Below are positions 56,811 to 64,000 of a stretch of 64,000 bases of DNA, piece by piece. Both the position numbers and the translations under genes were made by a program. Position 1 is the stretch's first letter. Each line of letters starts with the position of its first letter. A model generated the notes under the pieces. The model was given only the letters and a program-made list of their open reading frames with translations. It had not been told where the DNA came from and did not search any database. This DNA comes from Rhodosporidiobolus odoratus (Eukaryota > Basidiomycota > Microbotryomycetes > Sporidiobolales > Sporidiobolaceae): the NCBI GenBank assembly GCA_034387635.1, contig JAOANU010000008.1:434001-498000 (forward strand), given 5' to 3'.

Positions 56811-58836
56811 TCAGCAATGAGCTGCATGGCTTGTCTTTCGGCGCCTGAGCTGCCTTACTCTCCGCTCAAGGCAGCTCCACCGGCCGAAAATGAGCAACCT
56901 CATGAATGTCAACAACAAACCTCTTTCACCTCTACACAGATCTGGCGAAGAAATCACATATCTACCCCCTCCGCCACCTTTGTTCCTCGGCCCCCTTCCA
57001 CCGCCGCGCCAAACTCGTGCAATACCTTCGTCACCTCCGCCTCTTTCCGCCGCCATCTCACATACGCCGCCCTCTTCTCCTCCTCCTCCTTCCACCGCCT
57101 CGCATTCTCCAGCTTCCTCACCTCTTCCTCTACCCGCGACCTCGCATATAGGCCCTTGTGCTCCTCCGCCTCTTATCTCCACCTCATCACCCGCTTCTCC
57201 CTACTCTGCTCCGAATCCTCGCACCCGCAAGTTTCTTCATCACAGTAGGCAATACCATGACATCCTTTCTTGCTCGCTTTCGTGCTCGCTTCCAGTTGAA
57301 GCTCGTCGTCGTATCGCGGGTTCCGAACGTAGAGGGCGGCCTTCATATGTCGGAGGGCGGGAGATAAGTCGCGCTTGTTACCCGAGCCACAAGCCATGTG
57401 GGGTTGGGCCTTGAGGGTTTGCAGACTGATAATCTGTCGGAAAAGGAATCAGTCGGGGAAGTTCAGGAGTGAGGGAGGGGTAGCGTTCGTTCGTTCGTCG
57501 GTTTGATGCGAGACGGCGCTGCAGCTGCTGCTGGCCGAGGTCGAGGCGAGAGAGGTAGCGGTGGAGACGGAGATAGAGGTAGAGGTGGAGTCGTTCAGCG
57601 AGGACAGAGAGGCCGGAATGCTTGACGAAGCAGAAGCAGCAGGTGAGCTGGACCGGGTTGAGAGGGCCGAGGAAGACGGAAAGGAAGAGGCGGAAAGCGT
57701 GGAGGTGGACGACGCAAGTATTCGGCTCAGGAGGAGAGGGCGAAGGCCCGGAGCGCGTTGAGGCGTCGGAGGAAGGGTTGAGATAAGGGCATATCGGGGT
57801 GTGGAAAAAGATCCGCGAGGAGGTGCGAGCACGTAGGTGTGGTTGGTAAGGGCGCGGACTGTGACGCGAGGCTTGAGACGCCGGCGCCGCGGGGACGGTA
57901 GGTCGTAAGCGGCGTGGTGTTCCGCTGCTGCCGCTCGACGTGCGCACTGCGCCTCGACTTCGGCCCTGCATTGCCGCAGGTAGTCTTCGAGGATTCCATA
58001 TCCCTCGCATGCCGCTGCGAGTTCTTCTGCGGTGTCACCGGCGAAGGCAGTGGAGAACACTTCCGAGGGAGCAGATAGAGAGGGAAGAACGGCGGAGAAG
58101 AAGGTAGGTTCGGCGTCGCGAGAAGTAGGGTGTTGCTGCAAAAGCGAAAGTGTACGTCAGCGCACGCAAAGAGGCTGGAAACGGGCACTCGCCGTACCCG
58201 GTATCGAGGTCGTTCCGACTTCTTGGCGATGGCCTTTTCCGCCCTAGATTCTAGATTGAGCGAGTGTACGGGCGACGAGTTCCCACCCTTCGCGTGCCGA
58301 CTTCACTTTTCCCGCAGCTTCATTGGCGGGGTGAGACGGATGCTGTGGGAAGGAGAGAGATAGGGCGAAACTGCAAAGATGGAGTACGCCGGCGGAGCAG
58401 TAGAGACTGTACAAGCGCGGAAGGCTTACAGCCTCGGGTGTAGGGTTGTGGGAGCCTGGCTGCAAAGGGTCGCAGAAGCCGTGCTAGAGAGCTCGGTGAG
58501 GAAAGAGGCAGGGCGAAGGTGAGGGCGAAGGTGCAGAAATGCACATTCTCAACGAGGAGCAGAGGTTGAAAGAGCAGAAAGACGCATCACTGGGAAGGTA
58601 GGGCTAGCGGAAGTAATGTAAATTTGAGCAGTGGTAGACGAGGTAGAGAGCGCCATGAGGACAGCGGCAGGGCAGACCTGCAAAAATACGAATCATCAAC
58701 GAGGAAGCAGACACTGAAGAGCGAAAGGACGCACGATCTGGGCGGAAGTGCTCGGAGACACCTTCGTTCTTTTCTTCTTGAGGCTGTACTAGATCTTGGT
58801 GGTGAGAGCAGCGAAGGCAGCTTTGATACGAGGCAT
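56811..58836 (-). pseudogene. Repeat gene P, copy 2 (partly open)
   Basis: Second copy of gene P. Its main frame, 58141-57449, is longer than in copy 1: QHPTSRDAEPTFFSAV, EVFSTAFAGDTAEELAAACE, GYGILEDYLRQCRAEVEAQ, then past the copy 1 stop into RYALISTLPPTPQRAP and a Ser-rich stretch. Downstream segments read MKAALYVRNPRYDDELQLEA, REKRVMRWR, stop, EEHKGLYARSRVEEEVRKLE and KEAEVTKVLHEFGAAVE. Possible upstream exons include EAAGKVKSAREGWELVARTL (58.25-58.32 kb) and a first exon at 58836 (MPRIKAAFAALTTKI followed by TAG). Both copies share the TAA after MRWR, so the family may have lost its C-terminal coiled coil before duplicating. Function unknown. Confidence 0.45.
57405..58130. repeat. High-identity part of direct repeat P (copy 2)
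   Basis: Matches 37380-38105 at a constant offset of 20,025 bp. One informative difference is G at 57796 against A at 37771 (plus strand), which removes the stop codon found in copy 1. Confidence 0.85.
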
Positions 58837-61422
58837 GTTGAAGAGTTGGAGGAGGAAGGAGGAAGAGGGAAGCGAAAGCCTAGCAGCGCAGGCAGCGCGT
58901 CGGCTGCTCTGCTGCCATTGGAGTTGAGACTGGCCATGCTACGCGCCTGATACCAGAAGAAGTCAGTTGTTGACGATCGAGAGTCGGCGGTGGAGTTTGG
59001 CCAGGTCACGAACTGAATTCCGACCACGACTTCAGTTAATTCGCGACATGGATATGGTAACCCCCTGCTGTACGTCTTCAATGCAGTCTGGCAGCAGCAC
59101 GAGCGACAGAGGAGCGCATACAGACCGTCATGAACCAAAAGTCTCCTTCTTTATTCTTTATTCTTCAGTCCGTAAGACGCGTGCGGCGTCTCCACGACCG
59201 ACGAGCTGCTAGAAGGGAGTCTCTCTCGTTCAGACAGACCAGTAGAGTAGTTAAGGGGAGTAAGGCTTGAGTATGCACGCGAAGATTCTGCCCTCCACTA
59301 GCGCACGACGGAGCTAGCACAGTCAGCTGTCTCTTTACAGCAAGAAAGCAGCTCAGTGGCGACGTTCGGAGTACGGACAACGCTGCGCTGTTCCTGAAAG
59401 GCGTAGTGATCGGTATCCACACGCAGAAAAGGGAGGAGGGAAGGAGAAGGAACGGACGAACAAGGCGGCGAGAGCTGCGCCAACTTATACTGCACCGCAC
59501 TTCTCACGCGCCGCTCTGTAATTGTCTAGCTGCCGCTGCAGAGAGCCATGAGGTGTAATCTGGCAATCGGATGAACAGCCTCGAAACTATTTGGGGCGCG
59601 GCTGCAGTGTTGCCGTCTCGCGGGAGGCAGCAAGTTAGCTGTTCCCGCAACTCTGGGAGCTGGCGGAAGTCGTCCTTACAAGCTGAGTGTCTGCAGCTAT
59701 GCGTCTGCGACAATGCCCAGCGAAGATGGTCTCGCTGCTCAATAGCTGGGGCAGGAGAGGGTCAACATCTGGCGCGCTTATTGTAGTGGAAGGTAGACAC
59801 CTCAAGTTTTGGCTATCTGTGCGCATCGGACACACCGCATGCTGCTGCTCCCAGACGACAGACCATATGCGAAAGAGGTTCGAGCGAGGGCGGGAGAGAA
59901 AGCGAACCGAGACAGTAGAGGGCTTGGAAAGAGAGTCAAGTGGTGTAAATATAGATAGCTGACGGGGTGCAGATCGTATGCACTTCTATCTAGCGAGTCG
60001 AGGGCAGCTGTCAACGTTCAAGCGGAGGAGAGTTTGTGGTCTCATCTCTTGACACTTTCTACAACCTCTACACTAGCTTATAGACTACTAGCGTGCGCTT
60101 GTACTGCTCAAGCTCTTCTCGACTACGCACACGTCGATCCGCGCTCGCCTCCCAAACGATAGCCGCCCTTCTCACCTCGTCCACCATGCCAACCGGGCCC
60201 CGCTTAACGATGTACGTGGAGGCTACAGTACGGCTGCGAGGAGGAGTAGTAGATATCGTACGACCTGCGGCCGTACGCACGACTTGTACTCGAGGCAACC
60301 GCCATGCAGTCTTGGGCCTCGCCCGCCGACTTGCAATCAGCTGTCTTCGCGCCCTCTGCAATCCACCACGACGAGGGAAAGTCTGTACAGGGTACTCTGA
60401 GCTTTTACGACCTACTATGCGGAAGAGCACGCAGTTCTCTTTTTTTCACCTCTCCCCCTCGACACCGTCAGCCTGACATAACCCGACAACACCGCCCAAC
60501 GCCGTGACCATCTTCTGACACGATGTCTAACCCTTCCTAAAAACGCCGCCAACTACACTTCAACAACAAACTTCTCACCTCCATCAGCGCCAGCTTCAGT
60601 TTCGAGCATTTTTGACCCTTCTTCTTACTCTCGCCACAGTCAGAAGAGGTGGAGATGGCTATCAAAAGGAACATTTGGTGAGAAACGGAGCTAGCCAAGA
60701 GCTGAAACGGGCAGCTGTATTTGGTGCAGCAGGGAATGTTGAGCAGTTTGTGTTGAGCAAAGTTTCGCTGAACACCCACTGCAAGTTTGCGGGACATTGG
60801 GATCCAGCAGTCGGTCAGTGACGGTAGCACTCTCTGGACATAAGTATCGCATCGCCCCTCGATGTACTCGTGAGCATGAATATCTTTCGGGCAGCTCGGG
60901 CTGCTATTCCATTACTGTCCTACCTTCGACTCCTTGCTTTTGTCTTCCTACAAAGGTCCCGCCTAAGCTTGATCCTGAGCAGGTCATGACTTGCGAAACG
61001 CTGCGCCCCGGAGCGCTGGGCGCCATGAAGCAGAAAAAAAAGGGTTAAATATCTGTCGGCCAAATCGAAAAAAATCGGATTGCAGTGTCCTGAGATTGCG
61101 AGCGGGCAGCGAGGTGACTGTTTGACCTAGCGAGAGATGGGCAAGGCGTCGGGGCACGCCGCACAAAAGCGGATCGAAGAGGGCTCGAAGAAAACGGGCG
61201 CGCCAACCATGCTGGTTCAACGTTGAAGTGGGGCGACAGCAGGGAGTTCAAGCGCAGAAGGCATCACATCAATCACATCGGCCCCCTTTCATCCCCGTGC
61301 CAGGAGAAGGATCCCCGGAGTGGCTTGAGTGACACGGGAGGAGATGCATTCCTTGATCAGTCGGGAAGCGAACTTGGCTCCGTCTCGGCTTACTGCTGAC
61401 TTCCTGGCATGGACACGCCTAA
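58837..61422. other. No gene recognised between P copy 2 and Q copy 2
   Basis: About 2.6 kb. Open frames on both strands are short and look random, and none of the genes found between the first P and Q copies (PPR-like, BLES03-like) is visible here even as fragments. A few AT-richer patches occur, for example at 60.5-60.9 kb. Confidence 0.4.
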
Positions 61423-62622
61423 GGACTATATTACCACTCACTCCACTACAGCTTTGAAACGACCAAGTTCACCTCGATCTCATCATGCCTTCCTTTTCCT
61501 CCTTCGTCAAGCTGTTCCGCTGGTCGTCCACCTCCACCAGGGTCAAGACTCCCAAGAGCCCTACCTCTCGTGGCGTCTTCTACGCCGTACGTGCTCTACT
61601 CTAGCCTCCCCATCTCTCCCCTCTCGTCCCACACTGACCTTCTCAATCAGTCGACTACGGCACGTTTTCGCCCACCCTGAGCGCTACAACCTCGGCGATG
61701 CCACCGACCCGTCTACTACCACTACCTCACCCGCCTCAGCATCCCTCCCCAGCCTCACCTCTTCCGCTTCGACCCTCCACTCCAACTCGGACGATGAGAC
61801 AATCCAGTTCGAAGAGGTTCTTATGGACGAGAGGGTCCTGCGCAGTGGGCAGGCCGCCAAGCAGAGGCGCTCTACTGAGCGGACAGAGCCTACCGAGCTC
61901 GCTGTCCAGTTTCTTCAGGTTACTGCCGCTTCGCCCACCTGCTCTCTGAATGCGTTGACTGCTGTTCGGACTGTCGTCCGTTCTTTCCCTTCCATCAGCG
62001 TTTCAGTCAAGCTGACTGTGACTACCCTACTAGGCTCCTCTTACATCGCGTCCCACCGCGGTCAACCGCTCTCAGCGACTCCCCTCCCCGTTCGACTGTC
62101 CCTCTCGCAACACCGGTGTCCCCGTCTTCCCTGCGTTCCCTAAGAAGGTGGTTTCAGCTTCTACCATCGTCATCTCGGCTCCCGCTATTGTAGCTTCCGC
62201 TCAGCCGATTCAGCTCGCCCAACTCGGCGCGACCTCAACTTCCGCCTCTCACGCCTGCAGCCCTCCTGCATGCTCTCCTCCCACCAAGCACGCCGTAGCC
62301 TTGCCCGCCTATGCCTTCGGTTTTATCACCGCCCTCGCTTCCACCAAGCCCATCCCAACTCGCCGGACCAAGCCCTTTGTCCCACTTTCCGCTCCTAGCC
62401 TCAGCCCTGCATTCCTCCAGCGAAACCAGGAACAGTCCCGCCAGGCCGACCTCCTCATCCTTCAGCTCGAAGCCGAGAGTGCTGAGCGAGCGCAGCAGGA
62501 ATTGGCTCGCAGCCGCTCCGCCTTTAACGACGATTCGGACTCGGAGAGTGAAGACGAGGACGGCGACCTCAGCTCCGTTCTCGGGTCTCTCGCGCAGGTC
62601 ACCCAGCGGGTACCTCGGTGCT
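61423..62622 (+). repeat. Direct repeat Q, copy 2
   Basis: Similar to 43967-45240 in the same orientation. The start codons of the two copies (44066 and 61485) are 17,419 bp apart. Confidence 0.8.
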
Positions 62623-62624
62623 GA
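61485..62624 (+). pseudogene. Repeat gene Q, copy 2, splice acceptor altered
   Basis: Starts MPSFSSFVKLFRWSSTSTRV and KTPKSPTSRGVFYA, followed by a GTACGT donor. The acceptor used in copy 1 (CTACTACAG) reads CGACTACGG here, so the AG is gone. The only nearby AG (CAATCAG) leads out of frame into a TGA. The downstream coding homology is otherwise well kept: HVFAHPERYNLGDATDPS, NSDDETIQFEEVLMDERVLR, TELAVQFLQ, then in another frame FLQRNQEQSRQADLLILQLE, AESAERAQQELARSRSAF and DDSDSESEDEDGDLSSVLGS, ending VTQRVPRC with TGA. Either it is a recent pseudogene or it uses an unrecognised acceptor. Confidence 0.5.
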
Positions 62625-64000
62625 GTATATTGCGGTATATCGCAAGGCTGTGCAGGTCGCGCGGTATTGGGTGGCAGTATCTTTGTCCTTCTTCCGTGCC
62701 TTGTTGTTGTCCTTTGTATGTCTTTCTTTGCCAGCACAACTAGTCTGCATTCTGCAACGATAAAGTGAGAAGTTACAACATGGAAGGGGTCTTGACTTTG
62801 CATTCTCCCTGGCTCATTGCGAGAAGGGTATCGCCGAAGCGCAGTATACGATCTGTTCAGCGTGCAGACGAGCAGACTTGCCACGCTGCAGCGTCGTCCC
62901 TCAGGGGAAGAGAGCGACCGATAACCTCGAGTCGCGCTGTTTGTCTCATGGAATGCCGAAAAGCGGACTGAAGTGCCCTTTTCGGCGCGACGGGCAAGGC
63001 GGTACTTGGGAGAAGTGGTGCAGGATCGCTGGGCCTGTCCTAGCAAGGCTCGAGAGAACGGTAGACATGAGCATGACGGTTTGGGTACGGGGCTTATAAA
63101 GGCGCGTTATGGCATGCCTTGCAGTTTGAGTTGGCGAAGGCGCAGGCGGAAGGGTCGGGAGGTCGCTGCAGCAGATGCGCATTTTGGTAGGGACCACGCG
63201 CATAGGTGGGAGCTCAATGGTAGGGCGTTTATGCTGCCCTAAGCAGTATCTGAGCTGCAAAATCGACAGGCAAGCACGGCGGAAAGCTCGACAGGACGAA
63301 GGCTTCGCATTGCGAGGGTTGTCGACTTCCTTGCGACGGTGCAGGTCAGTCAGTCCGCAAACAAGGCTGTGCGTGACAGTTTGCTGTCGTCACAGTGTAG
63401 CGGGCTGCATACCGTGAGAAGGCAGAGTCGCGGGCGAAGAGCACGTGGACGAAGTCGGGCATAGCAGCTTCGCGCAGTCGTTCTCTGAGCAGCATTCTTA
63501 CCGCATGGCGCGGAAAGCGTACCAGAAGACTGGCCGTAAGTTTGGATCGCACGGTGGCGCAACAGCGTTGGGCAATACGCGAAAAGGGAGACGACTGCGG
63601 AGAAACGGGCAAGCGAGCTTCGGCCACGGGAGCAAGGCGAGCACCGCGTACCCGTATTGATGCCATTGTACTATTTATGCCTGACGGGTATCGGCTGCGC
63701 GTTCCTAATTCCCCAGAACGAGAATCGCTCAAGGAGGCGAAAGAGTCGAAATGATGATGGGCGGTTTGGCGATCTCCAGAGGCCGTAAGTCCAGAGCTGA
63801 AATTGTACTAAGCCTGCTGCACCGAGTATATAGCCATGAGCGGCGCGTGAGGATGAGGATGGGGCCTTGAGGCCTTGTTTCGTCTTGACTTCTTCTGACC
63901 GCTGCTTTTGTCTCGCACTCACCTGATCGATCTCGTAGGCACTCCAGAGCGCGAAGCAGGTACACATATAGCCCCCCTGCCCTTCACCGGCTCCCACTGA
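62625..64000. other. Window end, no gene recognised
   Basis: About 1.4 kb with only short frames. One at 63503 reads MARKAYQKTGRKFGSHGGAT and is basic, but it has no known relative that I recognise. The sequence is cut by the window end. Confidence 0.35.

Noticed and set aside
60068..60476. Overlapping open frames on both strands near 60.1-60.5 kb
   Set aside because: Neither translation has recognisable motifs and both are likely chance frames in GC-rich DNA.
1..64000. CRISPR arrays, operons, prophage
   Set aside because: No regularly spaced short repeats were seen and the gene structure is eukaryotic with spliceosomal introns.
1..64000. tRNA genes
   Set aside because: Looked for GGTTCGAATCC-like T-arm boxes on both strands; the few partial matches fall within coding exons or introns and lack a matching acceptor stem. 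A covariance search would be decisive.

Overview
The window is nuclear DNA of a GC-rich basidiomycete yeast with short, frequent introns. The best guess is Rhodotorula (Rhodosporidium) toruloides or a close relative. The main reason is the fatty acid synthase gene at 45.6-55.8 kb. It carries dehydratase and malonyl/palmitoyl transferase domains in front of two tandem acyl carrier protein domains, then ketoreductase, ketosynthase and phosphopantetheine transferase, an architecture known from R. toruloides FAS2. Genes lie on both strands, mostly as divergent or convergent pairs. Gene models were assembled by hand from reading frames, GT-AG sites and family alignments recalled from memory; no search was run.

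Layout. 0.3-2.6 kb: divergent ribosomal pair, ubiquitin-eS31 fusion (-) and eL37 (+). 3.0-4.5 kb: a damaged-looking membrane protein gene. 4.6-8.3 kb: VPS9-domain Rab5 exchange factor (-). 8.74-9.30 kb: a perfect 239-bp inverted repeat flanked by a 5-bp target-site duplication. 9.8-10.5 kb: unknown gene. 10.8-13.5 kb: dynein intermediate chain (-). 13.9-15.5 kb: tRNA-splicing endonuclease SEN2. 15.7-17.1 kb: KEI1 (-), subunit of inositol phosphorylceramide synthase. 17.5-19.2 kb: ABHD12/BEM46-type hydrolase (-). 19.5-21.0 kb: SH3BGR-like thioredoxin-fold protein with a long acidic tail. 21.4-23.1 kb: PEX16 (-). 23.3-25.1 kb: eIF3h. 25.1-27.35 kb: gene-poor, with a duplicated 3' fragment of cytochrome c. 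27.35-28.85 kb: cytochrome c (-). 29.4-31.4 kb: RAI1/DXO nuclease (-). 31.9-35.9 kb: CLASP-like TOG protein. 39.0-41.7 kb: PPR-like mitochondrial protein. 42.0-43.9 kb: BLES03-like protein. 45.6-55.8 kb: FAS2 (-).

The least explained part is 36-64 kb. Two unrelated repeat genes, here called P (-) and Q (+), occur twice in the same order and orientation: P (36.4-38.1), Q (44.0-45.2), then FAS2, then P' (56.8-58.8), Q' (61.4-62.6). Parts of P and P' are nearly identical at a constant offset of 20,025 bp, and the copies carry different lesions. FAS2 therefore sits between direct repeats. The last 1.4 kb and 58.9-61.4 kb show no gene I can support.

The conserved genes are housekeeping and unrelated in function (translation, membrane traffic, lipid metabolism, peroxisome, respiration, RNA processing). 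There is no gene cluster in the biosynthetic sense. Notable at the gene-structure level are introns at or inside the start codon, two likely GC-AG introns, a 9-nt microexon, and a cytochrome c terminal intron with no visible GT donor.
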